A stretch of DNA of 23,756 nt from the IMG/VR virus record IMGVR_UViG_3300021957_002955, positions 1 to 23,756 of that record; one strand, written 5' to 3'. This document shows positions 7,554 to 14,540 of this stretch, piece after piece; within the stretch, counting starts at the first letter, position 1, and the number at the start of each line of letters is the position of its first letter. The translations under genes were made by a program, and so were the position numbers. The notes beneath the pieces are model-generated. The model had not been told where the DNA came from and ran no database searches. It saw nothing but the letters and a program-made list of their open reading frames with translations. This DNA is from a virus.

Positions 7554-8544
7554 CTCAAAGTTCTTTAACGAAAAAGACTTTACACCAACTGATGTTCCTA
7601 TGATCAACGTTGCTCTATCAGGGTCAGTTGATGGTGGGCTGTCAGCAGGTCTAACTGTATTAGCTGGACCTTCTAAACACTTCAAGACTTCCTTTGCACT
7701 ATTGATGGCAGGTGCCTACCTAAAGGCGCATCCAGAAGCTGTAATGCTGTTCTATGATAGTGAATTTGGTAGTCCTCAGAGCTACTTTGAGCAGTTTGGT
7801 ATTGATACTGATCGTGTACTGCACACTCCAATTACTAATGTTGAAGAGCTAAAGTTTGATATGATTGGTCAGCTTGAAGAGCTAGATCGTAATGATGATG
7901 TTATTATTGTCATTGATTCTATTGGTAATATGGCATCAAAGAAAGAACTGGAAGACGCGCAGAATGAAAAGTCTGTTGCTGATATGTCTCGAGCCAAGGC
8001 GCTCAAAGGCTTGTTCCGTATGACGACTCCTTATCTGACAATGAAGAACATTCCACTATTAGCTATCAATCATACGTATAAAGAGATTGGATTGTTCCCT
8101 AAAGATGTTGTGGGTGGTGGTACTGGCATTTACTATAGTGCAGATAACATCTGGATTCTGGGTCGCCAGCAGGATAAGAAAGGCACAGAGATTCAAGGCT
8201 ATCACTTTGTAATCAATGTAGAGAAAAGTCGTTATGTTAAAGAAAAGTCTAAGATTCCTATTACTGTTTCCTGGGACGGTGGTGTCCGTAGTTACTCTGG
8301 TTTGCTCGATTGCGCTCTTGCTGGTGGTTATGTCATTAAGCCTTCTAATGGCTGGTATGCTGCTGTTGATCAATCTACTGGTGAAGCTGGAGCAAAAGTT
8401 CGGTACGATACAACTCTTGATAAGTCTTTCTGGGACCCGATCTTTACTGAAACAGATTTTAAAGATTTCTTAAAGAAACAATATCAGATTGGTTATCAAT
8501 CGTTAGTATCAATGGATGACATTGTGGAGAATGTTGATGGTTAG
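7492..8544 (+). CDS. uvsX: UvsX RecA-like recombinase
   Basis: Strand-exchange ATPase for recombination-dependent replication and repair in T4-like phages, 350 residues. The Walker A loop GPSKHFKT spans residues 59-66, matching the T4-type GPSKxFKS form; Walker B is DVIIVIDSIGNM. Further RecA-core blocks are LLAINHTYKE and DVVGGGTGIYYSADNIWILGR. The start at 7492 is chosen because GGGAGA at 7477-7482 lies 9 bases upstream; a TTG at 7483 and an ATG at 7501 are alternatives. The 62-base overlap with the dehydrogenase is unusually long. The gene order, UvsX followed within 1.2 kb by a gp41-type helicase, resembles T4. Confidence 0.96.
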   Translation: MSIMDKLKKNSKIKSTDILSDSKFFNEKDFTPTDVPMINVALSGSVDGGLSAGLTVLAGPSKHFKTSFALLMAGAYLKAHPEAVMLFYDSEFGSPQSYFEQFGIDTDRVLHTPITNVEELKFDMIGQLEELDRNDDVIIVIDSIGNMASKKELEDAQNEKSVADMSRAKALKGLFRMTTPYLTMKNIPLLAINHTYKEIGLFPKDVVGGGTGIYYSADNIWILGRQQDKKGTEIQGYHFVINVEKSRYVKEKSKIPITVSWDGGVRSYSGLLDCALAGGYVIKPSNGWYAAVDQSTGEAGAKVRYDTTLDKSFWDPIFTETDFKDFLKKQYQIGYQSLVSMDDIVENVDG

Positions 8545-8824
8545 TATTCCTAATATGTTTGAAGAGAATGTACAATATGAACTCATTCCAGGTGATAATG
8601 ATCATTGGCACATTCGTATCAAAGAAGGTGAATTCATTGAATCGGTGATCAGCTTTGGTAAAGTTTCAATGGAAGAGGATTCTCCCATATTAAGCTTTGA
8701 TCTTACATTAGAATCCAGCCCCGACGAAGAGTTGATCTCAGATAATATAGATTTGCAAAAGTATGCTGGTAAGATATTAGAAAGTATTATTGTTAACAAC
8801 CTTAACGAGCGAGAGCAAAAATGA
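8537..8824 (+). CDS. Hypothetical protein downstream of uvsX
   Basis: A 95-residue acidic protein starting at ATG 8537, 6 bases after GGAGA, overlapping the uvsX stop by 8 bases. It begins MVSIPNMFEENVQYELIPGD and has a predicted beta-rich N-terminal half (HWHIRIKEGEFIESVISFG) and a helical C-terminus (DLQKYAGKILESIIVNNL). No catalytic motif, membrane segment or known family is seen. Position suggests a replication or recombination accessory factor, but that is inference only. Confidence 0.7.
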   Translation: MVSIPNMFEENVQYELIPGDNDHWHIRIKEGEFIESVISFGKVSMEEDSPILSFDLTLESSPDEELISDNIDLQKYAGKILESIIVNNLNEREQK

Positions 8825-9243
8825 AAATTTTAATCATGGGTCTACCTGGGTCTGGAAAGACTTGGTTGGCAGAACAACTTCAAGTAAGATTAAGTTGTGC
8901 TTGGTACAATGCGGATAAGATTCGTGAGATGGCAAACGATTGGGAGTTCTCTGAGACAGCTAGACTTAAACAAGCATATCGAATGAAAGTGCTTGCTGAC
9001 TTGGAGAAGAGCTATAATCGTACTGTCATCTGTGACTTTGTTTGTCCACTCTCTATGACCAGAGATATATTCAATGCAGATATTACTATCTGGATGAACA
9101 CTATCGTTGCTGGAAGGTTCAAGGATACAAACAAAATCTTTGAAGAGCCTGTTAATAAAACATACGTTGTAGATAAGTTTATGACTCATAATGAAGTCGA
9201 CTCTTTTGTTACTATGATGTATAAGGACTTTCCCAATGTTTGA
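8821..9243 (+). CDS. P-loop kinase resembling adenylylsulfate (APS) kinase
   Basis: A 140-residue P-loop kinase: Walker A GLPGSGKT at residues 7-14, YNADKIREMANDWEFSETARLKQAYRM (the ND/NA-D-x-R and aRxxQAxRM pattern of APS kinases), VICDFVCPLSMTRDIF, ITIWMNTIVAGRFKDTNKIF and an E-P pair. The order follows CysC-type APS kinases, which phosphorylate adenylylsulfate to PAPS, though the protein is shorter than the usual 190-200 residues. Small kinases of this type occur in phages and may have other substrates. It overlaps the following nucleotidyltransferase by 8 bases, so the two are probably functionally paired. Confidence 0.7.
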   Translation: MKILIMGLPGSGKTWLAEQLQVRLSCAWYNADKIREMANDWEFSETARLKQAYRMKVLADLEKSYNRTVICDFVCPLSMTRDIFNADITIWMNTIVAGRFKDTNKIFEEPVNKTYVVDKFMTHNEVDSFVTMMYKDFPNV

Positions 9244-9640
9244 TCATTTCAAACCTACAACACAAATGCTAGGTCGATGGCAACCATGGCATCCTGGTCA
9301 TACTGAATTGTTTAAAAGAGCGTTAGCAGAAACAGGTCAGGTTTGTATTCAAATTAGAACCGTCCCTCAAGATACAGATGCTTCAGGTGGTCGTACAGTA
9401 ACTCAAGATGATAATCCGTTTACTATAGACGATGTTATCCGTAACATTAGAGTAGCCCTTGATAAAGAAGGATTTACCTATGGAAAAGAATATATTGCAA
9501 TGAAAGTACCAAACATCGTTGACATTAGCTACGGTCGTGGTGTAGGATATACATTCACGGAACATGATCTTGGCGAGGATGTTCATCAGATCTCTGCAAC
9601 CAAGATCCGAGCGCGTATGCGAGAAGAAGGAAAATTATGA
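9236..9640 (+). CDS. HxGH nucleotidyltransferase (NMN/sulfate adenylyltransferase-like)
   Basis: A 134-residue single-domain nucleotidyltransferase: GRWQPWHPGHTEL with H19-P-G-H22, and the C-terminal ISATKIRARM (about 123-132) that matches the ISxTxIR loop. The GRxQPxHxGH form is typical of NMN adenylyltransferases and of some phage adenylyltransferases rather than of canonical ATP sulfurylase. Placed directly after an APS-kinase-like gene with an 8-base overlap, it could supply an adenylylated substrate to it, or act in NAD or cofactor salvage. The substrate is undetermined. Its stop overlaps the helicase start (ATGA at 9637-9640). Confidence 0.7.
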   Translation: MFDHFKPTTQMLGRWQPWHPGHTELFKRALAETGQVCIQIRTVPQDTDASGGRTVTQDDNPFTIDDVIRNIRVALDKEGFTYGKEYIAMKVPNIVDISYGRGVGYTFTEHDLGEDVHQISATKIRARMREEGKL

Positions 9641-11004
9641 GCAATGTTGAACAAGTAATCTTACGCAATGTGCTGACTAACGAACAGTTCATGCGAAAGG
9701 TACTTCCTTTTATTAAACCAGAATACTTTCAAGGTGTGTATAACCAGCTATTCAAAGAAGCTGGTAAGTTTGTTGGCAAGTACAATAAACTACCTAACCT
9801 TGACGCTTTTAAGATTGAGATTGATCAATCAGAGAAGTTTAATGATGATCAGTATACAGCAGCAATGGAGTTACTTCCAAAGATATTTGCACAAGAAACA
9901 TCTGATGATAAATGGCTGATTGATACTACAGAGAAGTGGTGTCAAGACAGAGCGATTCATAATGCTATTATGGAAAGCATTAGTATCATAGATGGTAAGC
10001 ATAAAACTCTAACTAAAAATGCTCTACCAGATCTATTGACGAAGGCTTTAGCTGTTACGTTTGATCCTTCTGTAGGTCACGACTATATTGAAGACGTAGA
10101 ACAACGATATGAGTTCTATCATATGGACGAAGAGCGAATTGCATTTGATTTAGATTACTTCAACCGTATCACTAAAGGTGGAGTTCCAAATAAGACTCTC
10201 AATATATGTCTTGCTGGTACTGGTGTTGGTAAGTCATTATTCATGTGTCATGTAGCTGGTAATGTATTGAACCAAGGTAGAAACGTACTATATATTACAA
10301 TGGAAATGGCAGAGGAGCGTATTGCTGAACGTATAGATGCTAACCTGCTTAACGTGCCGTTAGATCAGTTGCAACATATATCTAAGCCTATGCTAACTAG
10401 CAAGGTAGAAGACTTAGTTGCTACTCATAATGGTAAGTTGATTATTAAAGAATATCCAACTGGAGCTGCTCATGCTGGGCATTTCAGAGCTCTACTCAAC
10501 GAATTAAAACTAAAGAAGAACTTTGTCCCTGAGATGATCTTTATTGACTATCTCAATATCTGTGCTTCTAGTCGGATGAAAGGTATGGGAGGATCAATCA
10601 ATTCATACACATACATCAAAGCAATTGCTGAAGAGCTACGTGGTCTTGCTGTTGAGTTTGATGTACCAATCTTCTCTGCAACGCAAACAACTCGTAGTGG
10701 TTTTACTTCATCGGATCCTGGGCTTGAAGACACGAGTGAGTCTTTTGGATTACCTGCCACGGCCGATCTAATGTTTGCTTTAGTATCGTCGGAAGAGTTG
10801 GAATCACTAGGACAAGTAATGGTGAAGCAGCTGAAGAACAGATATAATGATCCTGGTAAGCACAAAAGGTTTGTATTAGGTATTGATAGATCTCGTATGA
10901 GATTATATGATGCTGAGAATCCTGAAGAAGGTGTTGTGGATGACTCACCAGCGTTTGACAAATCTGGTACAGCTGAACGGTTCAAAGACTTTAAAATGGA
11001 ATAG
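9637..11004 (+). CDS. 41: DnaB-like replicative helicase (T4 gp41-like)
   Basis: Hexameric 5'-3' helicase of the phage replisome, 455 residues, close to T4 gp41 (475). The N-terminal helical domain (about 1-150) is followed by a RecA-type motor: Walker A LAGTGVGKS (A193-S200), VLYITMEMAEERIAERIDA, Walker B MIFIDYLNI (D304), then SATQTTRSG and a C-terminal KNRYNDPGKHKRFVLGID. GAAGGAAAATT precedes the ATG. It ends the run of co-directional genes that began at the polymerase; a new promoter candidate follows at 11002. Confidence 0.95.
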   Translation: MSNVEQVILRNVLTNEQFMRKVLPFIKPEYFQGVYNQLFKEAGKFVGKYNKLPNLDAFKIEIDQSEKFNDDQYTAAMELLPKIFAQETSDDKWLIDTTEKWCQDRAIHNAIMESISIIDGKHKTLTKNALPDLLTKALAVTFDPSVGHDYIEDVEQRYEFYHMDEERIAFDLDYFNRITKGGVPNKTLNICLAGTGVGKSLFMCHVAGNVLNQGRNVLYITMEMAEERIAERIDANLLNVPLDQLQHISKPMLTSKVEDLVATHNGKLIIKEYPTGAAHAGHFRALLNELKLKKNFVPEMIFIDYLNICASSRMKGMGGSINSYTYIKAIAEELRGLAVEFDVPIFSATQTTRSGFTSSDPGLEDTSESFGLPATADLMFALVSSEELESLGQVMVKQLKNRYNDPGKHKRFVLGIDRSRMRLYDAENPEEGVVDDSPAFDKSGTAERFKDFKME

Positions 11005-11031
11005 ACAACCCGTGATAGAAACAATTATTAT
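11002..11031 (+). promoter_or_regulatory. Candidate promoter upstream of thyX
   Basis: TAGACA at 11002-11007 and TATTAT at 11026-11031 are separated by 18 bases in the 52-base gap before thyX. The TAGAC form of the -35 box is also used before the gene at 17163. Both boxes depart from consensus, so this is a modest call. Confidence 0.4.
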
Positions 11032-11056
11032 ACAGACAGTAAGGTAAAAAGATAGA

Positions 11057-11743
11057 ATGCATGCAAAACTTATTTCCCATAGTCAACCCAGCTTCCGTAT
11101 CCACGCTGGCGAACTTGCACCAACGGGGCTTGATAACATCCAAGACCTCATTGCATACGCAGCGCGTGTCTCCAATCCAGCGAACCAAGCTAACACCAAA
11201 ACAACGCCAAAGCTACTTGAGTATCTCATCAAACATAAGCACTGGTCCCCATTTGAAATGTCAAGCGCCTGTATTGAAATTGAAACAACCAGAGACATTG
11301 CCAGACAACTCCTCCGACATCGGTCATTCTCATTCCAAGAGTTTTCTCAGCGGTATGCTGACATACGCGATCTTAACGATGATTTTGTAATTCGTGAAGC
11401 ACGGTTGCAAGATCCTAAGAACCGTCAGAATAGTATTCAGAACAACGACCCTGCTTTGGAAGATGAGTGGGCCAACAAACAACTAGCCATCATTGAAATG
11501 GTAAAGATGGCATACGATTGGGCAATAGAAAATGGTATTGCCAAAGAACAAGCCCGAGCTATTTTACCAGAAGGAAACACAGTTTCTCGACTATATGTGA
11601 ATGGTACTATTAGATCATGGATTCATTATATCGAACTACGTTCCGCTAATGGAACGCAGCAAGAGCATATGGATTTAGCACTAGCAGTTGCAGAAGCAAT
11701 TGGAAAAATTTATCCCAGCGTTGTCAATTTCATAAAGGAGTAG
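11057..11743 (+). CDS. thyX: FAD-dependent thymidylate synthase
   Basis: Makes dTMP from dUMP with methylenetetrahydrofolate and reduced flavin. The 228-residue protein shows the ThyX signature RHRSFSFQEFSQRY at residues 87-100, which matches RHRxxSxxExSxRY. It also has VSNPANQ near the N-terminus, HKHWSPFEMSSACIEIE before the signature, and a C-terminal ARAILPEGNTVSRLYVNGTIRSWIHYIELR with the active-site serine/arginine region. It appears complete. The ribosome binding site is weak (AAGG at 11041-11044). ThyX in lytic phages boosts thymidine supply. It opens the unit that also carries the deazaguanine genes. Confidence 0.97.
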   Translation: MHAKLISHSQPSFRIHAGELAPTGLDNIQDLIAYAARVSNPANQANTKTTPKLLEYLIKHKHWSPFEMSSACIEIETTRDIARQLLRHRSFSFQEFSQRYADIRDLNDDFVIREARLQDPKNRQNSIQNNDPALEDEWANKQLAIIEMVKMAYDWAIENGIAKEQARAILPEGNTVSRLYVNGTIRSWIHYIELRSANGTQQEHMDLALAVAEAIGKIYPSVVNFIKE

Positions 11744-11747
11744 TATA

Positions 11748-11993
11748 ATGTCAGCAGGAAGTCGTCAAAGAAAGATCTCAACTTATTATTCAGACTTTGG
11801 TAAAGGATATGCAGAAGTCTGGATGGACTTTAAAGAAGAGGTTGCTTTTATTAAGTATTTTGATGATAATGATGTTAAGTTTTTTGAAGAAGAGTTTCCT
11901 AACAAAGCTATTGGTTATGTTGAGGACGCTGCAGAGAACTGGGCTTTAGGAATAAAAAAATTGGAAGGAAGTATTCAAGGTGCCTTATTGTAG
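11748..11993 (+). CDS. Hypothetical protein between thyX and queD
   Basis: An 81-residue acidic, aromatic-rich protein beginning MSAGSRQRKISTYYSDFGKG, with WMDFKEEVAFIKYFDDNDVKFFEEEFPNKAI in the middle. AAGGAG 8 bases before the ATG is a strong ribosome binding site. No motif, membrane segment or family is recognised. It overlaps the queD start by 14 bases, so it is translationally coupled to the deazaguanine pathway. Confidence 0.7.
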   Translation: MSAGSRQRKISTYYSDFGKGYAEVWMDFKEEVAFIKYFDDNDVKFFEEEFPNKAIGYVEDAAENWALGIKKLEGSIQGALL

Positions 11994-12423
11994 TACAAAA
12001 ACATATGGTCATAACATTGGCCTCAGCGCTTGCTTTAGACAGCCAAACGCTCACTCCCACTGTAAGTTCTTACATGGGTATTCGTTAGCATTCAAGTTTA
12101 CATTCTGTGCAAGCGAGCTTGATGAACGTAACTGGGTTGTAGACTTTGGTGGACTTAAACCATTGAAGGCTTGGCTCGAAGATACGTTTGATCATAAAGT
12201 TGTTCTGGATGAAAAAGATCCACATCTAATTGACTTTCACATGCTTGCTGAAAAAGGACTAGCTGAACTTACTGTCCTTGATGGAGTGGGTGTAGAGATG
12301 TTTGCAAAGCATGCATATGACTTTGCTGATAAGCTAGTGAGAGAGATGACAGACAATCGTTGTTGGGTTGTCTCTGTAGAATGTGCAGAGCATGGAGCTA
12401 ACAGCGCCATCTATAATGCTTAG
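11980..12423 (+). CDS. queD: 6-carboxytetrahydropterin synthase-like (QueD family)
   Basis: Second step of 7-deazaguanine synthesis: 7,8-dihydroneopterin triphosphate to 6-carboxytetrahydropterin. A 147-residue protein from GTG 11980, supported by AAGGAAG at 11965-11971. Seen: C28-K-F-L-H32, the catalytic-cysteine/zinc-histidine stretch; VVDFGGLKPL; DTFDHKVVLD with the Asp-His pair; and VECAEHGANSAIY near the end. In E. coli QueD the zinc ligands are an upstream His and both His of HGH. Here the second is Tyr (H32-G-Y34) and the upstream His is not in its usual place; H25 and H27 may substitute. The family call is firm, but the metal site is atypical. It lies one gene before queE. Confidence 0.88.
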   Translation: MPYCSTKTYGHNIGLSACFRQPNAHSHCKFLHGYSLAFKFTFCASELDERNWVVDFGGLKPLKAWLEDTFDHKVVLDEKDPHLIDFHMLAEKGLAELTVLDGVGVEMFAKHAYDFADKLVREMTDNRCWVVSVECAEHGANSAIYNA

Positions 12424-12431
12424 GAGGTATC

Positions 12432-12620
12432 ATGGTTAAAGCTATTCTCGATAAAAAGTTTCTAACTGTTCAGGCAGATTCAAGTGGTGAATTATTCCTT
12501 GAGTTTCCTGACGATTTGTTGGATACTATGAACTGGAAGCCAGGTGATACTATCATCTGGACAGAGCTTCCTAATGGTAATGGATATAGTGTAGAGAAAG
12601 CGAAGACGCATGACGGATAA
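12432..12620 (+). CDS. AbrB/MazE-like small protein
   Basis: A 62-residue protein with the pattern LEFPDDLLDTMNWKPGDTII (about residues 22-41) followed by a short beta hairpin. This matches the swapped-hairpin AbrB/MazE/SpoVT fold consensus (I-P-xx-l-lGWkxGDxl). Such proteins are DNA-binding regulators or antitoxins, though phage versions are uncharacterised. AGGAGG at 12422-12427 is a strong ribosome binding site. It sits between queD and queE and overlaps queE by 11 bases. A regulator of the deazaguanine operon is possible but unproven. Confidence 0.55.
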   Translation: MVKAILDKKFLTVQADSSGELFLEFPDDLLDTMNWKPGDTIIWTELPNGNGYSVEKAKTHDG

Positions 12621-13551
12621 GAAATATACATACAGTGAAATCTTTCACAGCATTCAAGGCGAGGGACACTATACTGGTGTCCCTACTGCTTGGATTAGAT
12701 TCTTCTTGTGTAACTTACAATGTGATGGTTTTGGTCAGAAGTTTCCGACTAAGCCTGATACATATGAATTGCCGTATGCAGACTTTGATGCTCACTCAGT
12801 CGATCGTGTAGAAGATCTTCCTGTGTGGGAAAAGGGATGTGATAGTTCATATACTTGGTCAAAGAAGTTTAAACATCTTATGGGTCAAGCTACTGGAGCT
12901 GAGTTAGCTCAGAAGCTAGTAGACATTATGAAGAATGAACACAACCCAGAAGGTTGGTTCCGTCATCCTCTATCTGGTCAACACAATCATTTGTGTATTA
13001 CTGGCGGCGAGCCTTTGATGCGTCATGCGCAGAATGCTTTCTTAGATATCTATGAAGCCTTGTCTCTTATGCCTGGTGGAAAGATACCTGAGACGCAGTA
13101 TATGGCGTCAGAGAACCTCCCTTCAAGTATCACGTGGGAGACTAACGGCACTCAAGCCTTGACAGACGATTTTGCTAATCGTATTAAGTCTCCTATCTTT
13201 AAGCCAGAAGCATTCTTCTCTATTTCACCAAAGCTATGGACTGTAGCAGGTGAGAAGCGTGAGAAGGCTATTAAACCTAATGTTGTAAAACAATATTGGG
13301 AAACATCTCGTAATGGTCAGCTGAAGTTTGTTGTGGGTCCAGAGCAAGAGCAATGGGACGAACTAGACGAAGTTGTAAACATCTTCCGTAACCAAGGTGT
13401 TAAATATCCAGTGTGGATTATGCCAACAGGTGCTCGTTTAGAAGAGCAAGAGAAAGACGCTGGAGATGTAGCAAGAATGGCATTCGAAAGAGGATACAAT
13501 GTATCTGGTCGAATGCATGTATATCTATTTGGTAATGCAATAGGAACATAA
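12610..13551 (+). CDS. queE: 7-carboxy-7-deazaguanine synthase-like radical SAM protein (QueE family)
   Basis: Radical SAM ring contraction of 6-carboxytetrahydropterin to 7-carboxy-7-deazaguanine (CDG). The N-terminus EIFHSIQGEGHYTGVPTAWI (residues 10-29) is the QueE hallmark. Cluster cysteines are C34 and C38 (CNLQC) and, after about 38 residues, C77 in GCDSSYTW, which corresponds to the usual CDTxYxW end of the motif. Later blocks are ITGGEPLM, TWETNGT, FSISPKLW and LKFVVGP. At 313 residues it is about 90 longer than typical QueE. The extra length is the loop between the second and third Cys plus segments around 85-125 and 150-180. All functional anchors remain. Confidence 0.9.
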   Translation: MTDKKYTYSEIFHSIQGEGHYTGVPTAWIRFFLCNLQCDGFGQKFPTKPDTYELPYADFDAHSVDRVEDLPVWEKGCDSSYTWSKKFKHLMGQATGAELAQKLVDIMKNEHNPEGWFRHPLSGQHNHLCITGGEPLMRHAQNAFLDIYEALSLMPGGKIPETQYMASENLPSSITWETNGTQALTDDFANRIKSPIFKPEAFFSISPKLWTVAGEKREKAIKPNVVKQYWETSRNGQLKFVVGPEQEQWDELDEVVNIFRNQGVKYPVWIMPTGARLEEQEKDAGDVARMAFERGYNVSGRMHVYLFGNAIGT

Positions 13552-13552
13552 T

Positions 13553-13984
13553 ATGTATAGAGTAACAGCATTCTTTAAAGACGACAAAGTATCACAGGAG
13601 TTCCATGATATCAATGATGCAATTGAATTCCGTGATGATGTTGATGCTCACTATCCAAATAGAGTAATATTTAGAAAGGTAATCTCAATGAGAGAATGGG
13701 TATTTAATTGTTGGAATGTAGTAATGGATCATCAGAAAAATCCACTAAGTAATATTCCTGACTTTAGTACACGACATATGATCATGCAAGTATTAGCATG
13801 GATGTGGTGTATTGTATTTGCTATTATTGTAGGTAGCATGTGGGCAGGAGTGTTTAGTATGATTCTCCATGCACTACTACTAGCCGCAGTCGCGGTAACA
13901 GTAGCAACTTTTGAAACAGCAAAGCGTAAGCCATCAATCTTCGTGAGCCGTAATGGCCGTGGAATGGGTGGTGAACACGAATGA
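13553..13984 (+). CDS. Two-pass membrane protein of unknown function
   Basis: A 143-residue protein. A soluble N-terminal part (residues 1-45, MYRVTAFFKDDKVSQEFHDI onward, alpha/beta) and a Trp-rich linker precede two hydrophobic segments at about 77-96 and 98-120 (MQVLAWMWCIVFAIIVGSMW, then GVFSMILHALLLAAVAVTVA). The tail is basic and Gly-rich (KRKPSIFVSRNGRGMGG). AGGAAC precedes the ATG. The family is unknown. The gene overlaps the next start by 4 bases (ATGA). An inner membrane location is likely; no link to deazaguanine chemistry is visible beyond its position between queE and folE. Confidence 0.7.
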   Translation: MYRVTAFFKDDKVSQEFHDINDAIEFRDDVDAHYPNRVIFRKVISMREWVFNCWNVVMDHQKNPLSNIPDFSTRHMIMQVLAWMWCIVFAIIVGSMWAGVFSMILHALLLAAVAVTVATFETAKRKPSIFVSRNGRGMGGEHE

Positions 13985-14421
13985 AGTTTAAGAGCAAGAT
14001 CTATCTAGATTATGATGACGTTGAGTCAATGAACATGAATCTTGTTCACGATGTTTCAAAGTTTAAACCTGAGATCATTGTGGGAATTACTCGTGGTGGG
14101 CTCCTCCCTGCTCTCCACCTTTCCCATCATCTTGATCGCCCTATGAAAACTATACAATGGCAGACCAGAGATGCTGATAAGTGTGAACACAATGAAGAGA
14201 TCCAAAACTATATGGATCATGGTGCCAGAGTCATTTTTGTTGACGACATTAATGATACTGGCCGCACATTCCTAGAGATATCTAAACGATATCACGGATC
14301 ACGTCCTAATATTAGGTTCACGTCTCTTGTTAAGAAACAAGAAACTGATTATCCATATGCCTCTGCAGCGTTGACGTTGACAGATAAAAGATGGATAGTG
14401 TTCCCGTGGGAAAAAGACTAA
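13981..14421 (+). CDS. Phosphoribosyltransferase (type I PRTase fold)
   Basis: A 146-residue PRTase. The PRPP-binding motif is VIFVDDINDTGRTF (about 85-98), matching hhhhDDxxxTGxT. IIVGITRGGLLPALHLSHHL (about 33-52) is the N-terminal block with the Arg-Gly-Gly loop typical of purine PRTases such as XGPRT/HGPRT-like enzymes. The C-terminus has the hydrophobic base-binding-like WIVFPWE. It could salvage purines for replication, or act on a deazapurine in this operon; the substrate is not determinable by eye. It starts 4 bases inside the preceding gene. Confidence 0.8.
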   Translation: MKFKSKIYLDYDDVESMNMNLVHDVSKFKPEIIVGITRGGLLPALHLSHHLDRPMKTIQWQTRDADKCEHNEEIQNYMDHGARVIFVDDINDTGRTFLEISKRYHGSRPNIRFTSLVKKQETDYPYASAALTLTDKRWIVFPWEKD

Positions 14422-14540
14422 TACTAACAAAACAAAAAGGTTTTCCAGAACTTGTGCTTCCGAGCTTTTGTCTGGCGCAGTCTGATGGTCCTCCCCTTTC
14501 CACCATCATTAAACACAAATCTGAAAAGGTAGTAATATGA
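14391..14540 (+). CDS. Possible small gene bridging the PRTase and folE
   Basis: An open frame from ATG 14391 to TGA 14538-14540 would encode 49 residues (MDSVPVGKRLILTKQKGFPE onward). Its stop overlaps the folE ATG (ATGA, 14537-14540), the coupling pattern seen throughout this genome. Against it, the ribosome binding site is weak, the codons are more GC-rich than those of neighbours, and the frame begins inside the PRTase. It spans the only sizeable gap (115 bases) in this unit, which could instead be an untranslated folE leader with a stem-loop at 14483-14508. Confidence 0.3.
   Translation: MDSVPVGKRLILTKQKGFPELVLPSFCLAQSDGPPLSTIIKHKSEKVVI
14483..14508 (+). other. Stem-loop in the folE leader
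   Basis: TGATGGT (14483-14489) pairs perfectly with ACCATCA (14502-14508) around a 12-base pyrimidine loop CTCCCCTTTCC plus flanking base. The loop is complementary to Shine-Dalgarno-type sequence and can pair CCTTT with AAAGG at the folE ribosome binding site (14525-14529). There is no T-run, so it is not a terminator. Regulatory function is a guess. Confidence 0.35.

Noticed and set aside
10548-11024. Long open frame on the minus strand opposite the helicase
   Set aside because: It lies antisense to a fully supported gp41-type helicase, has no ribosome binding site of note and gives a Ser/Pro-rich product without domains.
11739-11747. TATAAT next to the start of the gene at 11748
   Set aside because: It is made of the thyX stop, a short spacer and the next ATG; there is no well-placed -35 box and the genes are coupled.
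14422-14536. PreQ1 or other riboswitch upstream of folE
   Set aside because: A riboswitch was expected from the pathway, but no preQ1-type short pseudoknot motif could be recognised; only one simple stem-loop is seen.
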